Notes: a model not told the origin generated them from the letters alone. Shown: positions 8,582 through 16,134, numbered from the stretch's first letter. The stretch: 20,336 nucleotides of DNA from DASWTL01 sp036405495 (GCA_036405495.1 DASWXL010000084.1:1-20336), one strand, 5' to 3'. Translations and numbers: made by a program.

Positions 8582-8944
8582 AAATTGTTTTTGATAATTA
8601 AAATTTAGAATTTGTAGATTTTCTTAAACTCGCCGCGAAGATAGAGAGGATTTTTGGAAACTTTAAAGGCGGGCGATGAAGATAATGTTAAGATTTTTAG
8701 AAAAAATTGCGCTTTTTTTTCACATTTTCAACACACTGTCATTAAGTGAAAAAATTAACTCCCAATTATCAGAAACTCTGTACTTTTACAGCCCGAATTT
8801 TAATCACGCCTCCTTCAGGCGTACCTGCCCGGTTTAATTCCTCTACTTTTCTTTATCCGCATTTTATTTATTTGTGCTAATATTGCATCACATTGATTTT
8901 AGCCGAAAAAGGCCTGGAATCAACAGACAAATCAGTTTAGCATT
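8582..8944. other. 363-nt divergent intergenic region
   Basis: AT-rich spacer between the receptor operon (minus) and lpd (plus), with no ORF that looks coding. On the left it holds the promoter-like element for the receptor. On the right is a weak plus-strand candidate -7 box, TACTTTTA at 8781-8788, followed by a small perfect hairpin (ACGCCT 8806-8811 with AGGCGT 8817-8822, 5-nt loop). If the -7 box is real, the lpd leader would be about 150 nt and contain that hairpin. No riboswitch class was recognised. Confidence 0.5.
8631..8655 (-). promoter_or_regulatory. promoter-like element upstream of the receptor operon
   Basis: On the minus strand this is a T-tract followed by TATCTTCG (8643-8636) and CGGCG, 50 nt upstream of the receptor start. 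TATCTTCG is one base off the Bacteroidota -7 box TAnnTTTG. It is 22/25 identical to 3191-3215 upstream of the other receptor. A -33 TTG is not evident. Confidence 0.5.
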
Positions 8945-10333
8945 ATGAATTACGATTTAATAGTTATCGGAAGCGGCCCTGGCGGATATGTTGCAGCAAT
9001 ACGAGCATCCCAGCTGGGTTTAAAAACAGCAATTGTAGAGCGTGAATCGCTTGGAGGTATTTGCCTTAACTGGGGTTGTATCCCAACAAAAGCATTATTA
9101 AAAAGCGCACAGGTATTTGAATACATTAATCATGCTGCCGATTACGGGATTAACGTAAATGGATCTGATGTTGATTTCAATGCAGTTATCAAGCGCAGCC
9201 GCAGTGTTGCCGAAGGAATGAGCAAAGGCGTTCAGTTCCTGATGAAAAAGAACAAGATCGATGTGATCATGGGAACCGGCAAGATCAAAAAAGGCGGTAA
9301 AGTTGAAGTGAAAGCAGCCGACGGTTCGGTTAAAGAATACACGGCAAAACATACTCTCCTGGCAACAGGCGCACGTTCACGCGAATTGCCGAACATCAAA
9401 CAGGACGGTAAAAAAGTTATCGGGTACCGCCAGGCGATGGTACTTCCTGAGCAACCAAAGTCTATGGTTGTAATGGGATCAGGTGCTATCGGTGTGGAAT
9501 TCGCTTACTTCTACAGTACCCTGGGAACAAAAGTAACCATTGTAGAATATCTTGATAATATCGTTCCGGTTGAGGATGAAGAAGTATCAAAGCAATTACT
9601 GAGGAGCTTCAAGAAAGCCGGTATCAATATCATGACTGGTGCAGCTGTAGTATCTGTCGACACCAGCGGCAACGGTTGCAAGGTTCAGGTTAAAACGGCT
9701 AACGGTGTGCAAACGATAGAATGTGATATCGTGCTATCAGCTGTGGGTATTACCCCGAATATCGAAAACATCGGCCTTGAAGAAGTTGGTGTAAAAACCG
9801 ACAAGGGTCGGTTGATAGTAGATGATTTCTACAAGACCAACATCGAAGGTGTTTACGCCATCGGCGATATCGTTAAGGGTCAGGCCCTGGCCCACGTGGC
9901 TTCGGCAGAAGGTATTATCTGCGTGGAGAAGATTGCCGGGCACCACCCGGAGCCTTTAGACTATAATAACATACCGGGATGTACATACTGCTCGCCTGAG
10001 ATCGCTTCTGTTGGCTACACCGAGAAAGCGGCAAAGGAAGCCGGTTATGAAGTAAAAGTTGGCAAGTTTCCATTCTCGGCTTCAGGTAAGGCGAGTGCCA
10101 GCGGACATAAAGATGGATTTATTAAAGTGATCTTCGATGCCAAATACGGCGAGTTCCTTGGTGCTCACATGATCGGTGCTAACGTAACCGAAATGATCGC
10201 AGAAGTGGTAGTTGCACGCAAACTGGAAACAACCGGCATGGACATCGTTAAGTCGGTACACCCTCACCCAACGATGAGTGAGGCTATTATGGAAGCTGCC
10301 GCTGATGCCTACGGCGAAGTAATACATCTGTAA
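8945..10333 (+). CDS. lpdA: dihydrolipoyl dehydrogenase (E3)
   Basis: FAD-dependent pyridine-nucleotide disulfide oxidoreductase that re-oxidises dihydrolipoamide with NAD+ for the pyruvate, 2-oxoglutarate and branched-chain 2-oxoacid dehydrogenase complexes and the glycine cleavage system. It is cytoplasmic. The 462 residues are the usual length. The FAD-binding GSGPGG is at 9-14. The redox disulfide is Cys40/Cys45 in GGICLNWGCIPTK. The NAD-binding Rossmann motif is GSGAIGVEFA near 179. The second FAD motif is YAIGDIVKG, and the C-terminal dimer-interface base is His441-Pro with Glu446 (HPHPTMSEA), matching the His-Glu pair of E. coli Lpd. All catalytic residues are present. It stands alone, with no E1 or E2 gene beside it, so it probably serves several complexes. 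No obvious Shine-Dalgarno precedes ATG 8945. A terminator follows at 10416. Confidence 0.97.
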   Translation: MNYDLIVIGSGPGGYVAAIRASQLGLKTAIVERESLGGICLNWGCIPTKALLKSAQVFEYINHAADYGINVNGSDVDFNAVIKRSRSVAEGMSKGVQFLMKKNKIDVIMGTGKIKKGGKVEVKAADGSVKEYTAKHTLLATGARSRELPNIKQDGKKVIGYRQAMVLPEQPKSMVVMGSGAIGVEFAYFYSTLGTKVTIVEYLDNIVPVEDEEVSKQLLRSFKKAGINIMTGAAVVSVDTSGNGCKVQVKTANGVQTIECDIVLSAVGITPNIENIGLEEVGVKTDKGRLIVDDFYKTNIEGVYAIGDIVKGQALAHVASAEGIICVEKIAGHHPEPLDYNNIPGCTYCSPEIASVGYTEKAAKEAGYEVKVGKFPFSASGKASASGHKDGFIKVIFDAKYGEFLGAHMIGANVTEMIAEVVVARKLETTGMDIVKSVHPHPTMSEAIMEAAADAYGEVIHL

Positions 10334-10373
10334 AAGTCAAAATTCAAAAGTTAAAATTCAAAAGTCAAAAAAA
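10332..10373 (+). repeat. 7-bp tandem repeat block 1
   Basis: Six consecutive 7-mers of the form AAAANTY (aaaagtc, aaaattc, aaaagtt, aaaattc, aaaagtc, aaaaaaa). The block starts within the last bases of the lpd stop codon. It resembles the heptad blocks at 10471 and 10901 in period and A-rich composition. Confidence 0.7.
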
Positions 10374-10415
10374 GCGGAAAGCAAACAGCTGGACAGCGGA
10401 AAGACTAGCGATACG

Positions 10416-10447
10416 ACAAAGCCTGCTGAAAAGCGGGTTTTGTTTTT
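10416..10447 (+). terminator. Rho-independent terminator after lpd
   Basis: The arms 10416-10427 and 10432-10443 form a 12-bp stem, counting two G-T pairs, capped by the tetraloop GAAA and followed by a T-run to 10447. It lies about 80 nt after the lpd stop and separates lpd from the SMR gene. Confidence 0.75.
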
Positions 10448-10470
10448 AGATGAGGTATGACCTGTAGCCT

Positions 10471-10512
10471 ATAACTCGCAACTTAAAACTCCCAACTCAA
10501 AACTCAAAACTC
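10471..10512 (+). repeat. 7-bp tandem repeat block 2, abutting the SMR start codon
   Basis: Six consecutive 7-mers with consensus nnAACTC (ataactc, gcaactt, aaaactc, ccaactc, aaaactc, aaaactc). The last unit ends 2 nt before ATG 10515, so the array fills the place where a ribosome-binding site would be. There is no Shine-Dalgarno. Confidence 0.8.
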
Positions 10513-10514
10513 AA

Positions 10515-10844
10515 ATGGCCTGGCTTTATTTAATCTTAGGTGGCTTATTCGAAGTAGGATTTACAAGCTGCTTGAACAAAGCCAAATCGGCATCCGGCAC
10601 CGAATTTCTGTTGTGGATCACCGGTTTTCTGATCAGCGTTTCATTGAGCATGTATTTGCTTTATGTGGCGTCCAAGACACTGCCTATGGGCACCGCCTAT
10701 GCGGTATGGGCAGGCATTGGTGCTGTTGGATCCGTTTTAATGGGCGTTCTGGTCTTTAAGGAACCTGTGGACTTTTGGCGAATGTTCTTTCTGATGCTGC
10801 TTATCGGTTCAATTATCGGCCTGAAAGTGGTTTCCAAAGAATAA
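10515..10844 (+). CDS. small multidrug resistance (SMR) family transporter
   Basis: 109-residue four-helix inner-membrane proton antiporter subunit, expected to act as an antiparallel dimer. Four hydrophobic segments fill the chain at about 3-21, 31-50, 57-78 and 86-105. The essential proton/substrate Glu is Glu13 in GGLFEVGF. Helix 3 contains the family motif LPMGTAYAVWAGIGAVG. That motif and the IIGLK ending resemble the SugE/Gdx guanidinium-exporter branch more than classical EmrE, but branch assignment by eye is uncertain, so the substrate is left open. No guanidine riboswitch was recognised upstream; the 5' region is instead a 7-bp repeat array that runs to within 2 nt of the ATG. It lies between the lpd terminator and an MBL-fold gene on the same strand. 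Confidence 0.92.
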   Translation: MAWLYLILGGLFEVGFTSCLNKAKSASGTEFLLWITGFLISVSLSMYLLYVASKTLPMGTAYAVWAGIGAVGSVLMGVLVFKEPVDFWRMFFLMLLIGSIIGLKVVSKE

Positions 10845-10850
10845 TATGCC

Positions 10851-10900
10851 TAATTTGCTAATTGCTGATTTGTTAATCTTCTAATGTGTATAATTTGCTT
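10851..10900 (+). repeat. degenerate 7/8-bp repeat region
   Basis: Imperfect reiteration of TAATTTGC / TAATTGC-like units (taatttgc, taattgc, tgatttgt, taatctt, ctaatgtg, ataatttgc) directly 3' of the SMR gene and leading into heptad block 3. The periodicity is loose, so this is a weaker call than the neighbouring blocks. Confidence 0.45.
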
Positions 10901-10935
10901 ATAACCCGCAACACGTAATAACCAACCCGCAACTA
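10901..10935 (+). repeat. 7-bp tandem repeat block 3, abutting the MBL-fold start codon
   Basis: Five 7-mers with rough consensus nnAACCC (ataaccc, gcaacac, gtaataa, ccaaccc, gcaacta). The block ends 3 nt before ATG 10939. It uses the same phase-independent 7-bp period as the block before the SMR gene. Confidence 0.65.
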
Positions 10936-10938
10936 ACC

Positions 10939-11778
10939 ATGAAACTTCATACCATCAATACCGGCTTTTTTAAATTAGACGGCGGCGCTATGTTTGGCGT
11001 TGTGCCAAGAACGATCTGGCAAAAACTAAATCCGCCTGACGAAAACAATATGTGCACCTGGGCGATGCGCTGTTTATTGATCGAAGAAAGCGACCGCCTC
11101 ATACTGATCGATAACGGTATCGGCGATAAACAGGACGCTAAATTCTTTGGCTACTATTATCTTCACGGAGATGACTCGTTAGACAGGTCCCTGGCGGACG
11201 TCGGTTTTTCTAAAGACGATATTACTGATGTATTTCTTACGCACCTGCATTTCGATCACTGTGGAGGCTCCATTATCCGTCAGGGTGACACACTGGTGCC
11301 GGCCTTTAAAAATGCCACATACTGGAGCAATGAAAATCACTGGAACTGGGCGGTGTTTCCTAATGATCGCGAAAAAGCTTCGTTCCTGAAAGAAAACATC
11401 CTGCCCATTCAGGAATGTGGTCAACTGAAGTTTATAAAATGCGAGGATGGCATTGCCTTCACTGAACGAATAAAAGTGCGTTTTGCTTATGGCCATACCG
11501 ATGCGATGATGCTGCCGCAGATCGAATATAAAGGCCGCACCCTGGTTTATATGGCCGACCTTCTTCCATCAACCGGTCATGTTCCCATTCCTTATGTGAT
11601 GGCCTATGATATGTTCCCATTACAAACCCTGAAGGAAAAGAAGGCATTCCTGGAAGAAGCAGTTGCTAACAACTATATACTGTTCTTTGAACACGATCCG
11701 GTAAATGAATGTTGTACCTTGGAACAAACAGAAAGAGGCATCAGAGTGAAAGACACCTTCACCTTACAGGAAATTTAG
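10939..11778 (+). CDS. metallo-beta-lactamase-fold hydrolase
   Basis: 279-residue cytoplasmic (no signal peptide) dinuclear-zinc hydrolase. The signature HLHFDH gives His102, His104, Asp106 and His107. The remaining ligands are His186 (GHTD), bridging Asp207 (YMADLL) and His252 (FFEHDP). The full metal set is therefore present. The overall plan, with DNGIGDK early and GHTDAMMLP later, resembles the lactonase/quorum-quenching-like and general MBL-fold hydrolases, not glyoxalase II or RNase Z/J. The substrate cannot be assigned. It follows the SMR gene by 94 nt of repeat-rich DNA on the same strand. ATG 10939 is the first plausible start and has no Shine-Dalgarno. Confidence 0.9.
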   Translation: MKLHTINTGFFKLDGGAMFGVVPRTIWQKLNPPDENNMCTWAMRCLLIEESDRLILIDNGIGDKQDAKFFGYYYLHGDDSLDRSLADVGFSKDDITDVFLTHLHFDHCGGSIIRQGDTLVPAFKNATYWSNENHWNWAVFPNDREKASFLKENILPIQECGQLKFIKCEDGIAFTERIKVRFAYGHTDAMMLPQIEYKGRTLVYMADLLPSTGHVPIPYVMAYDMFPLQTLKEKKAFLEEAVANNYILFFEHDPVNECCTLEQTERGIRVKDTFTLQEI

Positions 11779-11837
11779 TGCGATAAGGGAAACTACAACC
11801 ATCATCAGCTCCGCATCAAGTCCTTAACATGTACTGA

Positions 11838-11895
11838 TATGGGTTTGACATACCTCAGATCTCAGGCAGAAACTGCCACGGTACAGGTACCCATA
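11838..11895. other. nested inverted repeats at a convergent gene junction
   Basis: TATGGGT (11838-11844) pairs perfectly with ACCCATA (11889-11895). Inside, TACC (11851-11854) can pair with GGTA (11880-11883), and GGCAG (11865-11869) pairs with CTGCC (11873-11877) around AAA. There is no T-tract, so it is not a standard terminator. It may be a structured 3' end or a chance fold. Confidence 0.35.
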
Positions 11896-11932
11896 CGAAT
11901 ATCGGGGCACGATGCCGGGAAACCAGCGGTGC

Positions 11933-12442
11933 TCAGTACTCCGGTCTGTTAAGGATCGCCGATTTGATTACGGCATCGTGCATATCAAAATCAGCATAGG
12001 CGGAGCGACCGTCCTCTTCCTCGTCATGCGACATAATCCGATGCGAGTGTTTGGCGTGAATCGCGCGGCTTCTGCGGACCTCTTCAGCAACGGGCTCAGG
12101 TGACCTTCCTTCCTTTATTACATTCAATTCTGCTTTCAACGGCTCGTATTTTGGCTCTTCATACCGCTTGCGAACATGTTTTTCAGGGTTCTGATAGGGA
12201 TATGCCGGTTCATAAGGCAGTACCGGGGTAATAACCACTTCTTCTGAAGCGGGAGACGGTATATAAACAGGCTTTGCCGGAATTTCCCGGTCCGGAACCG
12301 ACTCTGCTGGTATGGAAATCTCTGTATCAGGCCGTTTGGACGTGTCACGTTTCTTTGCCTTAACCTGTTCCTTCATGAAATTGGTATAAATGCGGTAGAC
12401 AACGGCAATTAAACCGAGTATCAGCGGCAAAAATTCTTCCAT
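11933..12442 (-). CDS. small membrane-anchored Pro/Glu-rich protein, unknown function
   Basis: 169-residue protein of unrecognised function. Residues 3-18 (EFLPLILGLIAVVYRI) form a single N-terminal membrane segment followed by basic residues (KAKKRDTSKR), suggesting an anchored cytoplasmic tail. Residues about 35-125 are low-complexity and rich in Pro, Glu, Lys and Tyr, probably disordered. The C-terminus ends FDMHDAVIKSAILNRPEY, which resembles the short terminal motif (D-x-x-x-A-V-I-x-S-x-I-L-N-R-P) seen at the ends of other small Bacteroidota proteins. It is divergent from smc with 81 nt between the ATGs, and convergent with the MBL-fold gene. Coding is supported by frame length and the conserved-looking tail; no function is claimed. 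Confidence 0.75.
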   Translation of the reverse strand: MEEFLPLILGLIAVVYRIYTNFMKEQVKAKKRDTSKRPDTEISIPAESVPDREIPAKPVYIPSPASEEVVITPVLPYEPAYPYQNPEKHVRKRYEEPKYEPLKAELNVIKEGRSPEPVAEEVRRSRAIHAKHSHRIMSHDEEEDGRSAYADFDMHDAVIKSAILNRPEY

Positions 12443-12446
12443 GTTT

Positions 12447-12454
12447 TAAAGGTA
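12447..12454 (-). promoter_or_regulatory. candidate -7 box for the 169-aa gene
   Basis: TACCTTTA on the minus strand matches TAnnTTTG at 7 of 8 positions and ends 4 nt before ATG 12442-12440. If used, the transcript would be leaderless or almost so. No -33 TTG was found at the usual spacing. Confidence 0.3.
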
Positions 12455-12523
12455 GGTTTTTCAGTATTATTTTATCTGCTTAAATTCAGATATTTGGGGT
12501 TTGAGTTTAGAGGAACGCCGAGG

Positions 12524-15500
12524 ATGCAGCTAACGCGACTGGAAATTAAGGGCTTTAAAAGCTTTGGAGATAAGATAACGATCAATTTTAACGAGGGGGT
12601 AACCGCAATAGTTGGCCCTAATGGATGTGGAAAATCAAATGTGGTTGATGCCATACGCTGGGTTTTGGGCGAACAGAGCACCCGAATGCTCCGCTCCGAG
12701 AAAATGGAGAATATCATTTTTAATGGGACGAAAAGTCGCAAACCATCAAATCTTGCAGAGGTGTCGCTGACTTTCGACAATACAAAGAACATACTGTCGA
12801 CTGACTTTTCGCAGGTAACCATCACGCGTAAATTATACCGTACCGGAGAAAGTGAGTATCGCCTGAATGATGTGCAATGCCGTTTGAAGGACATTACCGA
12901 CCTTTTTTTGGACACCGGGATAGGACCCGACTCCTACTCGATCATTGAGCTGAAGATGATCGACGAGATCATCACAAATAAAGAGCATTCCCGCAGGGGA
13001 CTGTTTGAAGAGGCGTCCGGAATTTCAAAATACAAACTTCGAAAGAAACAGACTTTCAGTAAACTGAAGGATACGGAAGCTGATCTGAGCCGTGTGGAGG
13101 ATCTTCTCTTTGAGATCGAAAAGAACCTTAAAACTCTCGAAAATCAGGCTAAAAAGGCCGAGCGGTATTATAAATTAAAAGAACAGTACAAAGCTTTGAG
13201 TGTCATGCTGGCTTCGTTCCGCATCATTGGCTTCCGTGATTCACTGGCGAATCTTGAAGCGCAGGAACAACTGCAGGAAGCCGATAAGACCGGGCTCCTG
13301 TCTGAAATTGACAAGCTGGAAGCAAGTCTGCAGAAACAAAAACAGGAAAATATCACGAATGAAAAGAACCTCTCGGCTCAGCAAAAAGCCGCTAATGAGT
13401 TCATCGCCTCCATCCGCGCTTATGAAAGCGAGAAAAAGATCAAAAATGAACAGCTAAGGCACTTGCAGGAGAAAGAGAAGCGACTTAGCGAAGAACTTGA
13501 AAAAGACAGGAATCAGCTCAATCATGTTCTTTACAATGTAAAGCGCCTCAACTCAGAACATCTTCAGGAAAGCCAGACACTGCAAACTTTAAAATCTTCT
13601 CTCGAGGATCAGAAACTGGAAGTCGACGAACTCCGGTTACAGCAACAAAGCGCCAAATCAGGTTTAGATCAGCTTTCAAAAGAAACCAGCGATCTGCAGA
13701 ATGAGGTTTACAAACTTGAAAAAGAACTGGCTATCCTACAAATCCAGAAAGATGCCCTCCACCAGGAGAGCCACCGGAATATCGCTGATGCGCAGTCAAA
13801 AGAAACCGAGCTGAGTGAGTTCAACAAGGTGGTTTCAGAACTGGAGAGCAGACAAAAGAACATCCAGAACGAACTGGACAGTGATCTTACATTCGAGAAC
13901 GAACTGCAGGGCGCCCTCACGGAAACAGAAGAACTGATCGCGTCGCAGAAGGAGACCCTGAATACAATCAGCCGTAAGATCGATGCCAAGCAGAACGAAT
14001 ATAATCTGACCAAATCTATGGTCGATAATCTGGAAGGGTTTCCCGAGTCGATCCGCTTCCTTAAAAAGAACACCAGCTGGGCAAAGTCGGCTCCCCTCCT
14101 CTCTGATATCCTGTTCTGTAAGGAGGATTACCGCATCGCCATAGAAAACTATCTTGAACCGGTAATGAACCACTATGTGGTTGAGACGCAAACGGAAGCG
14201 GTTCAGGCTATTCGTTTACTGAGTGATGCATCGCGCGGTCGTGCTAACTTCTTTGTGCTTGATGCGCTGCAGACGGTAAAGCGGGCAGAAATCTCAACAA
14301 CGAGCGAAAAGCTGGTTTCAGCTCTTGATATTATTGATGTTGAAAAGAGGTACCGCCCTCTTTGCGAGATGCTCCTTCAAAACGTATATCTGCTGATAGC
14401 CGGCGAAGAAGAAGAACTCACTACCGAAATGCCAAAAGAACAGGTGGTGATCCTCGGTGGCTCAGGTAAGTTTTCAAAGTCGCGCACTACCATGTCAGGC
14501 GGTTCAGTTGGCTTATTTGAGGGAAAAAGGATCGGCCGTGCCAAAAACCTGGAAAATCTAGCTAAAGAGATCAAATCCTTCGAAACGCAGATCACTAATC
14601 TGAAGACGTCTATTGGGGCAGAAAGCGAAAAACTCATCGTGCTGCGAAATTCTTCAAAACGAGAAGTGATCGGAAAACTGCAGCAAGAGATCAACCAGAT
14701 AAATAATGAACTGATCTCGGTAAAGACAAAGCAGGAACAGTATCAGACTTTCATCGAGAACAGCCAGAACCGTAAACACGACATTGAACAAAAGATCTGT
14801 GTTATCACAGCCGAACTGGAGAAAACTGAGCCGAGAATAACCGTGCTCAAAGAACAACAGCTTGAGAAGAGCAATGGATTGTTGCAGAAGCAATCGGCGT
14901 ACAACGACCTTGCTGAGCTTGTGAACGAAAAAGCAACCGTTTATAACCAAAATAATATCCGCTTTCATCAACAGCAAAATAAGGTTTCGGGTATTGAAAA
15001 GGATCTGGAATACCGCGAAAGTCAGGAACGGAATTTAGCTGGACGGATAGAAGTAAATTCCACGGAACTCGAAAAAGCCCTCGCCGCAATTAAAGACACG
15101 TTACACCATGTGGATCATTCAGATGAGGACCTGATCGCTATGTATATTCAGAAAGAGGAACTGGAAAAAGGCGTTCAGGAGGCTGAGCAGGCTTACTATG
15201 CATCACGCGGAATGATCACGGAAGCTGAAAACCAGATAGCTGTACTGAGGAAGAAAAAAGAACACGCAGAGTTTCTGGCTAATGAGCTGCGCGAACAGAA
15301 GAGTTCACTACGAATCGAACTGAACGCATTAAAAGAACGATTGTCGGTAGAATTCAATATCGATATTGCCGATTTACTGGAAACTGAAGTCCCCGAAAAT
15401 GAAAACGAGGAAGACCTGCGGCAACGAACCGAAAAAATGAAGCGGCAGCTGGATGAATTTGGAGCTGTAAACTCGATGGCAATGGAAGCCTATCAGGAAA

Positions 15501-16066
15501 TGAACCAGCGGTATACGTTCATACAGGATCAGAAAAAAGACCTGCTGCTATCTAAAACATCGCTTCTTGAAACGATCAGAGAAATAGACGATACAGCCAA
15601 AGATAAGTTTATGGATGCCTTTAATGATGTTCGCGAAAACTTTATCACAGTTTTCCGGTCATTATTTAATGAAGAAGACAGCTGCGATCTGATCTTAAGC
15701 GATCCCGCTAATCCGCTTGATTCGGACATTGATATCATTGCCCGTCCGAAAGGTAAGCGGCCATTATCAATAAACCAGTTATCAGGAGGGGAAAAGACGC
15801 TGACCGCAACTGCCCTGCTTTTTTCACTGTATCTGCTCAAGCCTGCTCCTTTCTGTATTTTTGATGAGGTTGATGCACCGCTGGATGATACGAACATTGA
15901 CAAATTCAACAACATTATCCGGAAGTTTTCCGGTCAGTCGCAATTCATCATTGTATCCCATAATAAGCGTACTATTGCAAGCACTGATATCATCTACGGA
16001 GTTACCATGGTTGAGCAAGGCATTTCCAGAGTAGTTGCTGTAGACATGCGGGAAGTGGCGGCGTAA
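12524..16066 (+). CDS. smc: chromosome segregation protein SMC
   Basis: 1180-residue SMC ATPase, the core of bacterial condensin; it dimerises through its hinge and works with ScpA and ScpB (not in this window) to organise and segregate the chromosome. An upstream TTG at 12494 extends the frame, but ATG 12524 is preferred: it gives the standard SMC opening MQLTRLEIKGFKSFGDK and has AGAGGA at 12509-12514 at a plausible distance. Walker A is GPNGCGKS at 31-38. A coiled coil runs from about 160 to 500. The hinge is about 505-665 (GFPESIRFLK through TMSGGSVGLFEGKR). A second coiled coil extends to about 1000. The ABC signature LSGGEK is at 1086-1091 and Walker B is CIFDEVDAP with Asp1114 and Glu1115. 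The D-loop and switch His (IIVSHNK) follow. The length is typical and all ATPase motifs are intact. It is the first plus-strand gene after the divergent spacer. Confidence 0.97.
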   Translation: MQLTRLEIKGFKSFGDKITINFNEGVTAIVGPNGCGKSNVVDAIRWVLGEQSTRMLRSEKMENIIFNGTKSRKPSNLAEVSLTFDNTKNILSTDFSQVTITRKLYRTGESEYRLNDVQCRLKDITDLFLDTGIGPDSYSIIELKMIDEIITNKEHSRRGLFEEASGISKYKLRKKQTFSKLKDTEADLSRVEDLLFEIEKNLKTLENQAKKAERYYKLKEQYKALSVMLASFRIIGFRDSLANLEAQEQLQEADKTGLLSEIDKLEASLQKQKQENITNEKNLSAQQKAANEFIASIRAYESEKKIKNEQLRHLQEKEKRLSEELEKDRNQLNHVLYNVKRLNSEHLQESQTLQTLKSSLEDQKLEVDELRLQQQSAKSGLDQLSKETSDLQNEVYKLEKELAILQIQKDALHQESHRNIADAQSKETELSEFNKVVSELESRQKNIQNELDSDLTFENELQGALTETEELIASQKETLNTISRKIDAKQNEYNLTKSMVDNLEGFPESIRFLKKNTSWAKSAPLLSDILFCKEDYRIAIENYLEPVMNHYVVETQTEAVQAIRLLSDASRGRANFFVLDALQTVKRAEISTTSEKLVSALDIIDVEKRYRPLCEMLLQNVYLLIAGEEEELTTEMPKEQVVILGGSGKFSKSRTTMSGGSVGLFEGKRIGRAKNLENLAKEIKSFETQITNLKTSIGAESEKLIVLRNSSKREVIGKLQQEINQINNELISVKTKQEQYQTFIENSQNRKHDIEQKICVITAELEKTEPRITVLKEQQLEKSNGLLQKQSAYNDLAELVNEKATVYNQNNIRFHQQQNKVSGIEKDLEYRESQERNLAGRIEVNSTELEKALAAIKDTLHHVDHSDEDLIAMYIQKEELEKGVQEAEQAYYASRGMITEAENQIAVLRKKKEHAEFLANELREQKSSLRIELNALKERLSVEFNIDIADLLETEVPENENEEDLRQRTEKMKRQLDEFGAVNSMAMEAYQEMNQRYTFIQDQKKDLLLSKTSLLETIREIDDTAKDKFMDAFNDVRENFITVFRSLFNEEDSCDLILSDPANPLDSDIDIIARPKGKRPLSINQLSGGEKTLTATALLFSLYLLKPAPFCIFDEVDAPLDDTNIDKFNNIIRKFSGQSQFIIVSHNKRTIASTDIIYGVTMVEQGISRVVAVDMREVAA

Positions 16067-16068
16067 GT

Positions 16069-16082
16069 GAGTTGAGAGTTGA
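16069..16082 (-). repeat. two-copy heptad, inverted orientation
   Basis: Two adjacent GAGTTGA units on plus read TCAACTC on minus, which matches the nnAACTC heptad of block 2 (10471-10512) in the opposite orientation. It lies 3 nt after the smc stop codon. Two copies only, so a weak call. Confidence 0.4.
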
Positions 16083-16134
16083 TTTTACGCCCGTAAACGT
16101 TTGACGTACAAGAGATAATCTCCTCGTGAATTTT

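Noticed and set aside
12494..12523. TTG start that would add 10 residues to SMC
   Set aside because: The SMC family starts at the MxLxRLxIxGFKSF motif, ATG 12524 fits this exactly and has an AGAGGA upstream; the extra residues have no family counterpart.
13708..14191. Minus-strand open frames within smc
   Set aside because: Antisense shadows of the coiled-coil coding sequence; they show no start context, domain or independent codon pattern.
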